Positions 1 to 8,202 of a stretch of 55,090 nt of DNA are shown piece after piece. The position numbers and the translations under genes were made by a program. Source of the DNA: an uncultured Blautia sp. (GTDB taxonomy: Bacteria > Bacillota > Clostridia > Lachnospirales > Lachnospiraceae); the NCBI GenBank assembly GCA_934424575.1, contig CAKRXU010000017.1, forward strand, positions 1 through 55,090, written 5' to 3'. The notes under the pieces were generated by a model. It had not been told where the DNA came from and searched no databases. It saw nothing but the letters and a program-made list of their open reading frames with translations. Positions within the stretch are counted from its first letter, which is position 1; every line of letters begins with the position of its first letter.

Positions 1-350
1 CCGTATTTCTTACGTTCTTTCATACGTGGATCACGTGTAAGGAATCCAGCAGCTTTGAGAACTGGTCTGTATTCTGCGTCTGCCTCAAGAAGGGCTCTTG
101 CGACACCATGTCTGATGGCACCAGCCTGTCCTGTGTATCCGCCGCCTTTAACGTTAACGAGAACGTCAAATTTGCCTTCTGTTTCTGTTGCAGCCAGTGG
201 CTGACGAACGATAACTTTCAGAGTCTCTAATCCGAAGTATTCGTCGATGTCTCTTTTATTGATTGTGATTTTGCCTGTACCAGGTGTAAGGTAAACTCTT
301 GCGATTGATTTCTTTCTTCTTCCTGTTCCGTAGAATTTTGCGCTAGCCAA
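1..350 (-). CDS. rpsI: 30S ribosomal protein S9, partial (3' end outside window)
   Basis: Small-subunit ribosomal protein S9. At least 116 codons are present and the C-terminal tail lies beyond base 1. The reverse-strand translation begins MASAKFYGTGRRKKSIARV and includes the family signature GGGYTGQAGAIRHGVARALL, ending in RDPRMKERKKYG at the window edge. The start is a TTG codon at 348-350, with a GGAGG Shine-Dalgarno at 360-364 and a 9-base spacer; no ATG gives the conserved N-terminus. It lies 16 bases behind rplM, the usual rplM-rpsI pair, so both should come from the rplM promoter. Confidence 0.97.
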   Translation of the reverse strand, partial: MASAKFYGTGRRKKSIARVYLTPGTGKITINKRDIDEYFGLETLKVIVRQPLAATETEGKFDVLVNVKGGGYTGQAGAIRHGVARALLEADAEYRPVLKAAGFLTRDPRMKERKKY

Positions 351-366
351 TGTCTCCTACCTCCTA

Positions 367-795
367 TTAAAATGTTAAGGTTTCCGGTTTCTGAGCTTCA
401 TGTTTGTGCTCTGGTCCGGCATAAACGAAAAGTTTCTTGTACATGGTTCTTCCCAGAGGTCCTTTTGGAAGCATACCTTTAACTGCCAGCTCGATAACCT
501 TCTCCGGTTTCTTAGCCATCATTTCTTTTAATGTGGTTTCTTTCATTCCACCAACATAGTCGGAGTGATGATAGTAGATCTTCTGGTCCATTTTCTTACC
601 AGTTACTTTCACTTTGTCAGCGTTAACGATGATAACGTAATCACCTGTATCAACGTGTGGTGTGAACTGTGGTTTGTTCTTTCCTCTTAATACGCTAGCA
701 ACACCAGATGCCAGACGGCCCAGTGTACAGCCTTCAGCGTCAACTACATACCATTTTCTTTCGATTTTATCTGGATTAGCCATATAAGTCTGCAT
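367..795 (-). CDS. rplM: 50S ribosomal protein L13
   Basis: Large-subunit ribosomal protein L13, 142 residues, the usual length. Seen in the sequence: N-terminal WYVVDAEGCTLGRLAS, the VTGKK segment, and the C-terminal signature GMLPKGPLGR. The ATG at 793-795 has GGAGG with a 7-base spacer. It is first in a two-gene operon with rpsI. A 5' leader of about 175 bases separates it from the promoter at 977-1005. Confidence 0.98.
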   Translation of the reverse strand: MQTYMANPDKIERKWYVVDAEGCTLGRLASGVASVLRGKNKPQFTPHVDTGDYVIIVNADKVKVTGKKMDQKIYYHHSDYVGGMKETTLKEMMAKKPEKVIELAVKGMLPKGPLGRTMYKKLFVYAGPEHKHEAQKPETLTF

Positions 796-970
796 GGTTT
801 TACCTCCTGTTATTTATCAACGATAGTTTGTTTAATCACGAATTGTCGTGATATCATATATAATTCCTGGTGATCAGTGCAAATAATATATACTGCGGAA
901 ATGTCCGAAACCGCTGATAAAAACACCTTCGCCGGGGCTTTGGCTCAGGAGTCATCGCACTACGTCACAT
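796..970 (-). promoter_or_regulatory. Long, possibly structured 5' leader of rplM-rpsI
   Basis: The transcript from the promoter at 977-1005 should carry about 175 untranslated bases before rplM. On the reverse strand this leader contains AGTGC and GCACT segments that could close a long-range stem, with CTGA/TCAG and GCC/GGC pairings inside. Firmicutes rplM mRNAs are known to carry an L13-binding leader used for autoregulation. Whether this one fits that family model is inference; I saw only the length and these pairings. Confidence 0.4.
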
Positions 971-976
971 TGGGTA

Positions 977-1005
977 ATTCTACTATAACCCCTTCCATAT
1001 GTCAA
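977..1005 (-). promoter_or_regulatory. Sigma-A promoter of rplM-rpsI
   Basis: On the reverse strand, a perfect -35 TTGACA (1000-1005) and a -10 TAGAAT (977-982) are separated by 17 bases. It faces away from the TetR promoter at 1067-1095, so the two promoters are back to back. Confidence 0.75.
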
Positions 1006-1066
1006 CAGTTTTTTCCCAGTTTTTCGATATTTTTTTCCAATAAAAAAATGTTTCCCCTCATCACGC

Positions 1067-1095
1067 TTGTAGTGCCCCTGATTTGCGGATATAAT
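1067..1095 (+). promoter_or_regulatory. Promoter of the TetR-family gene
   Basis: -35 TTGTAG (1067-1072) and -10 TATAAT (1090-1095) with a 17-base spacer. The expected start near 1102 leaves a short leader before the Shine-Dalgarno at 1113-1117. This supports the late TTG start and shows that the apparent upstream reading frame is not translated. Confidence 0.65.
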
Positions 1096-1125
1096 AAGAA
1101 GAAAAGGAAAACGGAGGAACAGCTT

Positions 1126-1689
1126 TTGTCCAACATGACCAAACGGGCTCTGGAAGAATCGCTCAAGCGGCTTCTTCTCAAAAAGCCTCTGACAAAGATC
1201 ACGATCAACGACCTCACCACTGACTGCGGGATCAGCAGAATGACTTTTTATTATCATTTCAAGGATATCTATGACCTGGTGGAATGGGTCTGCCTCGAGG
1301 AATCCACCCGCGCACTCCAGGGCAAAAAAACATCGAGCGACTGGCAGGAAGGACTTCTGCAGATTTTTGAGGCAGTCTACGAAAACAAAGCTTTCATTAT
1401 GAATGCCTACAGTTCCCTGCATCGTGAACAGATTGAAAACTTCCTCTTCCGCCTGACCCACGATCTGATCATGGGTGTTGTCGAGGAACAGTCCATCGGG
1501 ACATCCATCACTCAGGCGCAGAAAAATTTTATCGCTGATTTCTATAAGTACAGTTTTGTCGGCATCATGCTCGACTGGATCTGCCAGGGAATGAAATCCG
1601 ACTACGCTTCTATCTGCCAGAATATGTGCACCACCCTTCATGGAAATATCTCAAATTCCATCAAAAACTTTACAAAATCGACAAAGTGA
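1126..1689 (+). CDS. TetR/AcrR-family transcriptional regulator (DhaS-like)
   Basis: DNA-binding regulator of 187 residues. The N-terminal helix-turn-helix is visible as KITINDLTTDCGISRMTFYY followed by HFKDIYDLVEW. The C-terminal all-helical part resembles the TetR_C domain of DhaS-like proteins. I place the start at the TTG at 1126, because GGAGG at 1113-1117 sits 8 bases upstream and the promoter at 1067-1095 precedes it. ATG 1135 is the alternative. The frame stays open upstream to 877, but that part overlaps promoters and the rplM leader. It sits directly upstream of the oleate hydratase gene in the same direction and probably controls it; that link is inference from position. Confidence 0.85.
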   Translation: MSNMTKRALEESLKRLLLKKPLTKITINDLTTDCGISRMTFYYHFKDIYDLVEWVCLEESTRALQGKKTSSDWQEGLLQIFEAVYENKAFIMNAYSSLHREQIENFLFRLTHDLIMGVVEEQSIGTSITQAQKNFIADFYKYSFVGIMLDWICQGMKSDYASICQNMCTTLHGNISNSIKNFTKSTK

Positions 1690-1721
1690 TAAGATTTTAC
1701 TCATTTCGCCTCTTTTGTAAA

Positions 1722-1750
1722 TTGAAAAACCCGCAAAATGGCAATACTAT
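1722..1750 (+). promoter_or_regulatory. Promoter of the oleate hydratase gene
   Basis: -35 TTGAAA (1722-1727), 17-base spacer, -10 TACTAT (1745-1750). Just upstream, TTTTGTAAA (1713-1721) abuts the -35 and is the inverse complement of TTTACAAAA at 1669-1677 inside the end of the regulator gene. These could be operator half sites, although a 35-base gap is long for TetR proteins. Confidence 0.6.
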
Positions 1751-1808
1751 AGGAGACAGAAACAGAGAAATACACATCATCATAAACAAATGAAAGGTGG
1801 TTTTTTAT

Positions 1809-3776
1809 ATGTCTAAAAAAGGATTAAAACTTGGTGTCGCACTTGCAGCAGGAGCCGGCGCAGCCGCAATGCTCGCAAAAAACTCTCAGGAAAATAAAGA
1901 GATCAAAGCTACAAAAGCAAAGAAAGCCGAAGCTGCCAGATCTGACTACCGCAATACAGAACGCGGCAAATACGAAAAGAACAGCAAAGGCATCTACTAT
2001 ACAAATGGTAACTACGAAGCATTTGCCCGCCCGGAGAAACCGGAAGGCGTAGATGACAAACACGCTTACATCGTCGGAAGCGGTCTTGCATCTCTTGCCG
2101 CAGCCTGCTTCCTTGTCCGTGACGCACAGATGCCTGGTTCTCATATCCACATCCTCGAAGCCATGGACATTGCCGGTGGTGCCTGCGATGGTATCTTTGA
2201 TCCGACACGTGGCTACATCATGAGAGGCGGCCGTGAAATGGAAAACCACTTCGAATGCCTCTGGGATCTGTTCCGCAGCATTCCTTCCATTGAAACACCT
2301 GGTGTTTCTGTTCTGGACGAATATTACTGGCTGAACAAACATGACCCGAACTACTCTCTCTGCCGTGCAACTGTAAACCGTGGCGAAGACGCTCATACAG
2401 ACGGCAAGTTCAACCTCAGCCAGAAGGGCTGCATGGAGATCATGAAACTCTTCATGACAAAAGACGAAGACCTCTACGATAAGACCATCGAAGATGTTTT
2501 CGACGACGAAGTATTTAACTCCACCTTCTGGCTGTACTGGAGAACCATGTTCGCATTCGAAAACTGGCACAGTGCCCTGGAGATGAAGCTCTACTTCCAG
2601 CGTTTCATCCATCACATTGCAGGACTTCCGGATTTCAGTGCCCTGAAATTCACCAAATACAACCAGTACGAATCTCTGATCCTTCCTATGCAGAAATATC
2701 TGGAAGAAGCAGGCGTTGACTTCCAGTTCAACACAGAAGTTACCAACGTGATCTTTGAATTCAAAGACGACAAGAAGATCGCATCTGCAATCGAATGCAA
2801 GGTAAATGGCGTGGAAAAAGGCATCGTTCTTACCGAAAACGACCTCGTATTTGTCACCAACGGAAGCTGTACAGAAGGTACGATCTACGGTGATCAGAAC
2901 CATGCACCGAACGGCGACGCAGAAGTTCGTACAAGCGGCTGCTGGTCCCTCTGGAAAAATATCGCAGCACAGGATCCGTCTTTCGGACATCCGGAAAAAT
3001 TCTGCTCCGATATCAGCAAGACCAACTGGGAATCTGCAACTGTCACAACTCTGGATGACAAGATCATTCCTTATATCACGGACATCTGCAAACGTGATCC
3101 ACGTACCGGCAAGGTTGTTACAGGCGGTATCGTAAGCTGCCAGGATTCCAAGTGGCTTTTAAGCTGGACTATCAACCGTCAGGGACAGTTCAAGGATCAG
3201 GACAAAGATAAGGTCTGCGTATGGGTTTATGGTCTGTTTACAGACGTACCTGGCGACTATGTCAAGAAACCGATGAAAGACTGTACCGGTAAAGAGATCA
3301 CCGAAGAATGGCTGTATCATCTTGGCGTTCCGGAAGACCAGATCGAGGACCTCGCAGAAAACAGTGCGGTATGTGTACCAACCATGATGCCTTATATCAC
3401 CGCATTCTTCATGCCGAGAACCAAGGGCGACCGCCCGGACGTTATCCCGGATGGCTGTGTAAACTTTGCATTCCTCGGCCAATTCGCAGATACTCCGCGT
3501 GATACCGTATTCACCACAGAATACTCTGTCAGAACCGCTATGGAAGCTGTTTACGGACTCCTCGGCGTTGACCGTGGCGTACCGGAAGTATGGGGAAGCG
3601 TTTATGATATCCGTGAACTCCTGAGCAGCAGTGTGAAGCTGATGGATGGTAAATCCCCGCTGGAGATTGACATCCCGGGTGCAAACCTTATCCTGAAACC
3701 AGTACTTCATTTCATCAAGGGAACCGTGATCGAGAAAGTATTGAGAGATTATGATGTACTGAAAGATGGTATGTGA
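1809..3776 (+). CDS. ohyA: Oleate hydratase (MCRA family, FAD-dependent)
   Basis: Hydrates the cis-9 double bond of unsaturated fatty acids such as oleate to 10-hydroxy acids, in the family once called myosin-cross-reactive antigen. 655 residues. The FAD-binding Rossmann motif GSGLASLAAA is near residue 90, and the family hallmark GGREMENH is at about 140-147. The N-terminus has an Ala/Gly-rich hydrophobic stretch (residues 6-24), suggesting membrane association. The ATG at 1809 is preceded by AAAGGTGG with an 8-base spacer; an ATG 12 bases upstream overlaps that site and is rejected. Expressed alone from 1722-1750 and ended by hairpins at 3876-3963. Known roles in gut bacteria are detoxification of unsaturated fatty acids and production of hydroxy fatty acids. 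Confidence 0.95.
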   Translation: MSKKGLKLGVALAAGAGAAAMLAKNSQENKEIKATKAKKAEAARSDYRNTERGKYEKNSKGIYYTNGNYEAFARPEKPEGVDDKHAYIVGSGLASLAAACFLVRDAQMPGSHIHILEAMDIAGGACDGIFDPTRGYIMRGGREMENHFECLWDLFRSIPSIETPGVSVLDEYYWLNKHDPNYSLCRATVNRGEDAHTDGKFNLSQKGCMEIMKLFMTKDEDLYDKTIEDVFDDEVFNSTFWLYWRTMFAFENWHSALEMKLYFQRFIHHIAGLPDFSALKFTKYNQYESLILPMQKYLEEAGVDFQFNTEVTNVIFEFKDDKKIASAIECKVNGVEKGIVLTENDLVFVTNGSCTEGTIYGDQNHAPNGDAEVRTSGCWSLWKNIAAQDPSFGHPEKFCSDISKTNWESATVTTLDDKIIPYITDICKRDPRTGKVVTGGIVSCQDSKWLLSWTINRQGQFKDQDKDKVCVWVYGLFTDVPGDYVKKPMKDCTGKEITEEWLYHLGVPEDQIEDLAENSAVCVPTMMPYITAFFMPRTKGDRPDVIPDGCVNFAFLGQFADTPRDTVFTTEYSVRTAMEAVYGLLGVDRGVPEVWGSVYDIRELLSSSVKLMDGKSPLEIDIPGANLILKPVLHFIKGTVIEKVLRDYDVLKDGM

Positions 3777-3875
3777 TTTTTATAATAAAATAAAAAATGT
3801 GCAATGTTTCTATAATATGTGCTACTGCATGCAAGAATCAACTGTGATATCTTAATGTTGCACACATATTCAGTG

Positions 3876-3914
3876 AAAGCCTGGAATGGGTCATACCGAC
3901 CCGTTCCAGGCTTT
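3876..3914 (+). terminator. Hairpin terminator after oleate hydratase
   Basis: Near-perfect 17-bp stem: AAAGCCTGGAATGGGTC (3876-3892), loop of 5, and its complement at 3898-3914 with one G-U pair. The stem starts with A and ends in T runs, so it could work in both directions. Confidence 0.75.
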
Positions 3915-3921
3915 TCTACAC

Positions 3922-3963
3922 AAAAAGAGCACCTGCTGTCCGGGACAGTCAAATGCTCTTTTT
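3922..3963. terminator. Second, bidirectional terminator between convergent genes
   Basis: AAAAAGAGCA (3922-3931) pairs with TGCTCTTTTT (3954-3963), with an inner CTGTCC/GGACAG stem. T runs on either strand fit termination of both the oleate hydratase transcript and the leftward pflB/exporter transcript. Confidence 0.75.
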
Positions 3964-3967
3964 GGTG

Positions 3968-4690
3968 TTACTTTCGTCTATCTTTTATTTTAGAGATTAT
4001 GGTGGAGAAATTTTCATCTTCCACTCCGAAATTTTCACGCTCTTTTTTTCGGGATGTGCGGTTTTTGTTTATGTAAGATTTAAAGGCATATTTTGTTTCA
4101 GCCCAGAAGGTCAGTAAAGAAACACCTTTTTCTCTGTCGTGCTTTGAGGGAAACAGCACATACAAAAGAAGTGCGATCAGCACACCTCCTCCTGTATCAA
4201 GGATGCGGGCGATTGTGTATGGGAGTACCCGCTCCGTACCAACTGTGTAGATCACGACAAAGTAAATAACACTTCCAGGCTGAATCGCTGAGTCTGCACC
4301 CAGTGCAAAATTACACCAGATCACAAGACACAGACCGGAAACAAGCCATATCCAATCAGGGATCCCAAAGGGCTGACTGGTATACAATTCATAAAAAGGA
4401 ATCACCATAAGACCGCCAACCAGAGTGCCGATCACCCGGTTGATTCCGTTGTGGAAGCCTTCTTCAAACTGGCTTCCAACCGCGTAAACTGCACCGATCA
4501 GTGCAAAACACGGATTTCTTTTGCTTAGTAGGTATTCATAAACTACAGCAGTGATCAATACTGCCAGAGCAGTACGCCACATCCTCGCCCGGATCCGGGG
4601 AGATTTGAAATTCTTGAGTGGCGTAAGCTGCCATTTGTCAGGCACCTGTGCTCTGTCCAGCATTTCCTGCGGTCCAAATCCAAATGCCAT
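3968..4690 (-). CDS. FUSC/aromatic acid exporter-family membrane protein
   Basis: Integral membrane protein of 240 residues resembling the short aromatic acid exporter (ArAE/FUSC-like) proteins of Firmicutes. After a polar N-terminus (about 38 residues) come several hydrophobic segments, including TALAVLITAVVYEYLL, a glycine-containing NRVIGTLVGGLMVIPFY motif typical of the family, and a late GGGVLIALLLYVLFP segment. The C-terminal 50 residues are highly charged and cytoplasmic-looking. It starts 18 bases after pflB and probably shares its transcript. The substrate is unknown; weak-acid or aromatic-acid efflux is the family expectation only. Confidence 0.7.
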   Translation of the reverse strand: MAFGFGPQEMLDRAQVPDKWQLTPLKNFKSPRIRARMWRTALAVLITAVVYEYLLSKRNPCFALIGAVYAVGSQFEEGFHNGINRVIGTLVGGLMVIPFYELYTSQPFGIPDWIWLVSGLCLVIWCNFALGADSAIQPGSVIYFVVIYTVGTERVLPYTIARILDTGGGVLIALLLYVLFPSKHDREKGVSLLTFWAETKYAFKSYINKNRTSRKKERENFGVEDENFSTIISKIKDRRK

Positions 4691-4708
4691 AACAATATCA
4701 GTCCCTTA

Positions 4709-6985
4709 TTACAGTCTCTTATGGCAGGTACGTGCGATAACGTCAAGCTGCTGTTTCTTTGTCAGGGAAATGAACTTAACAGCGTATCCGGAAACACGGA
4801 TGGTAAAGTTCTGATATTCTTCTTTTTCCGGATGTTCCATTGCGTCGATCAGTTTCTCAGTTCCAAATACATTGACATTCAGATGATGCGCATCCTGTGA
4901 AAAGTATCCGTCAAGGATGTTCACCAGGTTTTCTTTGCGCTCTTTTTCTTCATGTCCAAGTGCATCCGGGTTGATCGTCTGTGTATTGGAAATACCATCC
5001 AGTGCCCAGTGATACGGAATCTTTGCAACAGAGTTCAGGGAAGCAAGAAGTCCGTTCTGCTCTGCGCCGTAAGACGGTGAAGCTCCTGGTGCAAAGGAAG
5101 TGTATGCTTTACGTCCATCCGGTGTAGCTCCTGTAGCCTCTCCATATACTACGTTAGAAGTAATGGTCAGGATAGAAGTACTCGGTTTGGAATCACGATA
5201 GGTGTGACGACGGCGGATCTTGTCAAAGAAGGTACGCAGAAGCCAGGTTGCGATCTCATCTGCACGAGGATCGTCATTTCCGTAGCGCGGGAAGTCTCCT
5301 TCAATCTCGAAGTCTTTTGTAATGCCTTCTTCGTCACGGATGATCTTGACTTTGGCGTATTTGATCGCGCTGAGGGAATCTACAACATGTGAAAATCCTG
5401 CGATACCAGTTGCGAAAGAACGCTCACAGTCATTGTCGATCAGAGCCATCTCTGCTGCTTCATAGTAGTATTTATCATGCATGTAGTGAATCAGGTTGAG
5501 CACGTTTACATAGATGTCTGCAAGCCAGTCCATCCACCAGTCAAATTTCTCGATAACTTCGTCATAATCAGCATATTCAGAAGTGATCCTTGCCATTGCC
5601 GGTCCGCACTGGATTCTGTGTTTCTCATCGAAACCACCGTTGAATGCGTACAGCAGTGTTTTTGCAAGGTTTGCACGGGCACCGAAGAGCTGGATCTCTT
5701 TACCTGTCTTTGTTGCGGAAACGCAGCAGCAGATAGAGTAGTCATCTCCCCATTCCGGTTTCATAACTTCGTCATTCTCGTACTGGATGGAGCTTGTATC
5801 AACAGAGATCTTGGCTGCATATTCTTTGAAAGTTCTTGGAAGGTTCGGGCTGTAAAGAACGGTAAGGTTCGGTTCCGGGCTCGGTCCCATGTTTTCCAGA
5901 GTATGAAGGAAACGATAGTCTGTCTTTGTAACCATGTGACGTCCGTCAAGGCTTGTTCCGCCGACTTCCAGAGTTACCCATGTCGGGTCACCAGAGAATA
6001 ACTGGTTATATTCCGGAATACGTGCGAATTTTACCATTCTGAATTTCATGGTCATGTGGTCGATCAGTTCCTGTGCCTCGTCTTCTGTGAGGATTCCTTT
6101 TTCGATATCACGCTGAATGTAGATATCCAGGAATGTAGAAATACGTCCGACGCTCATTGCAGCACCGTTCTGTGTCTTGACTGCTGCCAGATATCCGAAG
6201 TACAGCCACTGAACTGCTTCGTGGGCATTTCTTGCCGGTCTGGAGATATCATATCCGTAGATCTCAGCCATCTTCTTCATCTCGTTGAGAGCTTTGAGCT
6301 GCTGACTGATCTCCTCACGCATACGGATAACATCGTCGTACATATTTCCGCATCCTGCGCGGTAATGAGCTACTTTTTTTGCCTCGATCAGACGGTCGAT
6401 TCCGTAAAGAGCGACACGACGGTAGTCACCTACGATACGTCCACGTCCGTAAGTATCCGGAAGACCTGTTACAACGTGTGTCTTTCTTGCAAGACGCATT
6501 TCCGGAGTGTAGGCACCAAAAACAGCATCGTTGTGCGTTGTCACATAAGTTGTGAAGATCTTTTTGAGTTCCGGATTGATCTCATATCCGTAAGTCTCAG
6601 CAGCCTGAACTGCCATACGGATACCGCCATAAGGCATGAATGCACGTTTCAGAGGTTTGTCTGTCTGTAAACCTACAATCTGCTCCATATCTTTGAGATC
6701 TTCGCTGATATATCCAGTGCCATAAGCGGTCAGACCGGAAACAACCTCTGTTTCACACTCCAGAACACCGCCTTTTTCTCTCTCTTCTTTCTGCAGCTTC
6801 TGTACATGGTTCCATAATTTCTCAGTTCTCTCAGTCGGACCTGCCAGAAAACTTTCATCTCCATCATATGGTGTGTAGTTTTTCTGGATGAAATCACGGA
6901 CATTGATCTCTTCCTGCCAGATTTCTCCGCGGAAGCCATCCCATGCTCCTTTGCTGTCAAACTTTCCAGGTTTTGTCATTGGCAT
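4709..6985 (-). CDS. pflB: Formate C-acetyltransferase (pyruvate formate-lyase)
   Basis: Glycyl radical enzyme converting pyruvate and CoA to acetyl-CoA and formate, central to mixed-acid fermentation. 758 residues, normal for PflB. The catalytic cysteine pair lies in CCCVSAT (about residues 420-421) and the radical glycine in RVSGYAV (Gly733), matching true pyruvate formate-lyases rather than diol dehydratases. I place the start at ATG 6985 (MPMTKPG), since GGAGG is 9 bases upstream; an ATG 9 bases earlier directly abuts the Shine-Dalgarno. No activating enzyme (pflA) is adjacent, so it must be encoded elsewhere. The membrane exporter follows in the same transcript. Confidence 0.95.
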   Translation of the reverse strand: MPMTKPGKFDSKGAWDGFRGEIWQEEINVRDFIQKNYTPYDGDESFLAGPTERTEKLWNHVQKLQKEEREKGGVLECETEVVSGLTAYGTGYISEDLKDMEQIVGLQTDKPLKRAFMPYGGIRMAVQAAETYGYEINPELKKIFTTYVTTHNDAVFGAYTPEMRLARKTHVVTGLPDTYGRGRIVGDYRRVALYGIDRLIEAKKVAHYRAGCGNMYDDVIRMREEISQQLKALNEMKKMAEIYGYDISRPARNAHEAVQWLYFGYLAAVKTQNGAAMSVGRISTFLDIYIQRDIEKGILTEDEAQELIDHMTMKFRMVKFARIPEYNQLFSGDPTWVTLEVGGTSLDGRHMVTKTDYRFLHTLENMGPSPEPNLTVLYSPNLPRTFKEYAAKISVDTSSIQYENDEVMKPEWGDDYSICCCVSATKTGKEIQLFGARANLAKTLLYAFNGGFDEKHRIQCGPAMARITSEYADYDEVIEKFDWWMDWLADIYVNVLNLIHYMHDKYYYEAAEMALIDNDCERSFATGIAGFSHVVDSLSAIKYAKVKIIRDEEGITKDFEIEGDFPRYGNDDPRADEIATWLLRTFFDKIRRRHTYRDSKPSTSILTITSNVVYGEATGATPDGRKAYTSFAPGASPSYGAEQNGLLASLNSVAKIPYHWALDGISNTQTINPDALGHEEKERKENLVNILDGYFSQDAHHLNVNVFGTEKLIDAMEHPEKEEYQNFTIRVSGYAVKFISLTKKQQLDVIARTCHKRL

Positions 6986-7030
6986 TGCCTGCATCCTCCT
7001 TCTTTGCTTTGCGTTTCCTTTGTTGTGCTT

Positions 7031-7060
7031 ATTATATCAAAAGATCTGTGATAATAACAA
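7031..7060 (-). promoter_or_regulatory. Promoter of pflB
   Basis: Reverse strand -35 TTGTTA (7055-7060), 18-base spacer, perfect -10 TATAAT (7031-7036). It lies about 45 bases upstream of the chosen pflB start and downstream of the eutP terminator, making pflB a separate unit. Confidence 0.65.
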
Positions 7061-7131
7061 ATTAATGATATGTATGGCACTATAGGAAAAACTTATGGAG
7101 TTTTGGAGGAACAATCCCGGTTTTTCGTATC

Positions 7132-7164
7132 AAAAAAAGAGGCACACATCTCTGCATGTCTCTT
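7132..7164 (-). terminator. Terminator after eutP
   Basis: Reverse strand AAGAGACA (7157-7164) pairs with TGCCTCTT (7137-7144, one G-U), followed by a run of seven T. It separates the EutS-EutP unit from the pflB promoter. Confidence 0.6.
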
Positions 7165-7211
7165 CATAAGTAATTTATCTTTTTTAATTATATATACGAC
7201 TCTCGCATTTA

Positions 7212-7742
7212 TCACCGAATGCTCTCCGGATACTCCACGCCCTCCGGAAGTGGCTGCCATTCATTCAGACCAAGGCTCTGCTTGAACTTTGCCTGCTCGA
7301 GGGTAAGTTGCGGAAGGTCGTCCTTGAGGTAATCCATCAGTTCTGAGATTCCTTCTCTTGTTACGTTGTTGACCTCGAAAATCCGCTCGCAGCCCATATT
7401 CTCCATCCACTGACGGACCATTGGAAGGTTCGCATAGGGGGAGTCTACTTTCGTGATAATGCCGATCAGCGGGCGAAGGAGAAAGTTCCTGCTTCCGTCG
7501 CTGAACAGGTTAAACGGCTCGTTTGCCGCCTGCACGATCGCGATCACGTCTGCCTCGAAGGAAAAACATGCCAGACCAACGCTGAAATGCTTGGATTCTG
7601 CGTATTCTCCCGGAGAATCGATCGTATCTTCATTTGAATTTGTATACTGGGTCTTGTGATAATGGAGTTCCTCACCCTTCAATGCCTGTGTCAGAGAGGT
7701 CTTACCTGCTTCACTTCGCCCCATCAAAAAAACTTTCTTCAT
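7212..7742 (-). CDS. eutP: EutP/PduV-family small GTPase
   Basis: P-loop NTPase of 176 residues of the EutP/PduV family, associated with ethanolamine and propanediol microcompartments. Visible motifs: Walker A GRSEAGKTSL at residues 8-17, switch region DSPGEY, and the G4 motif TKVD. In known systems EutP has been linked to acetate kinase activity or compartment assembly; its role here is not shown. It is the last gene of a three-gene unit behind two EutS-like shell proteins, 18 bases after the second. No ethanolamine or propanediol enzymes lie nearby. Confidence 0.88.
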   Translation of the reverse strand: MKKVFLMGRSEAGKTSLTQALKGEELHYHKTQYTNSNEDTIDSPGEYAESKHFSVGLACFSFEADVIAIVQAANEPFNLFSDGSRNFLLRPLIGIITKVDSPYANLPMVRQWMENMGCERIFEVNNVTREGISELMDYLKDDLPQLTLEQAKFKQSLGLNEWQPLPEGVEYPESIR

Positions 7743-7760
7743 TATTTATCCTGTCCTGTT

Positions 7761-8192
7761 TCAGCTTTTGTGAATCTCACATACATTAAAGTTCAGCTCA
7801 TCGCGGAAAAATCTGACGACTTCCTCGATCGCAGTCAGCACCTGTGATAAACCGCCGAGTATGATCAGCGCACCACTGAATCTGTCCATAAAACCAACTT
7901 CAACATCAGCGGCCTTGACTGCAACATCTGTCGCAACTACGATTGCCTCCCACGGTGTGATACGGATGATGCCGATGGACTCTCCTGTATGATCCTCGCC
8001 CTCATGTACGCCAATATGAAGTGCCAGATTCTGATACACCGATGGATCTGAAGGTGTAAAAACATGGGCAAAATCGATGGATTTACCCGGAACCCGTACA
8101 CGTGTCATACGGAGTTTCTTCCCCTTCAGATGCTCATAATCATCATTAAACAGCTTCTCGAGAAGTTCTTCTCTCGTTATTCGTTCTTCCAT
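7761..8192 (-). CDS. EutS-like microcompartment shell protein with N-terminal extension
   Basis: Bacterial microcompartment (BMC) shell protein of 143 residues, circularly permuted EutS/PduU type. Family features: IDFAHVF at the start of the domain, GIIRITPWEAIVVATDVAVK, and GFMDRFSGALIILGGLSQV. Compared with its upstream neighbour it has about 25 extra charged N-terminal residues (EELLEKLF and so on) that could form an amphipathic helix. It lies 10 bases after the other eutS gene, pointing to duplication and divergence. A closed shell also needs pentameric BMC-P proteins, which are absent here. Confidence 0.88.
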   Translation of the reverse strand: MEERITREELLEKLFNDDYEHLKGKKLRMTRVRVPGKSIDFAHVFTPSDPSVYQNLALHIGVHEGEDHTGESIGIIRITPWEAIVVATDVAVKAADVEVGFMDRFSGALIILGGLSQVLTAIEEVVRFFRDELNFNVCEIHKS

Positions 8193-8202
8193 GTCCTACG
8201 TC

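Noticed and set aside
952..1641. 229-codon minus-strand open frame
   Set aside because: Antisense to the TetR gene and overlapping the rplM promoter; no family features.
1824..2990. 388-codon open frame on the minus strand
   Set aside because: It lies wholly antisense to oleate hydratase, is Cys/Phe/Val-rich with no domain, and has no ribosome site.
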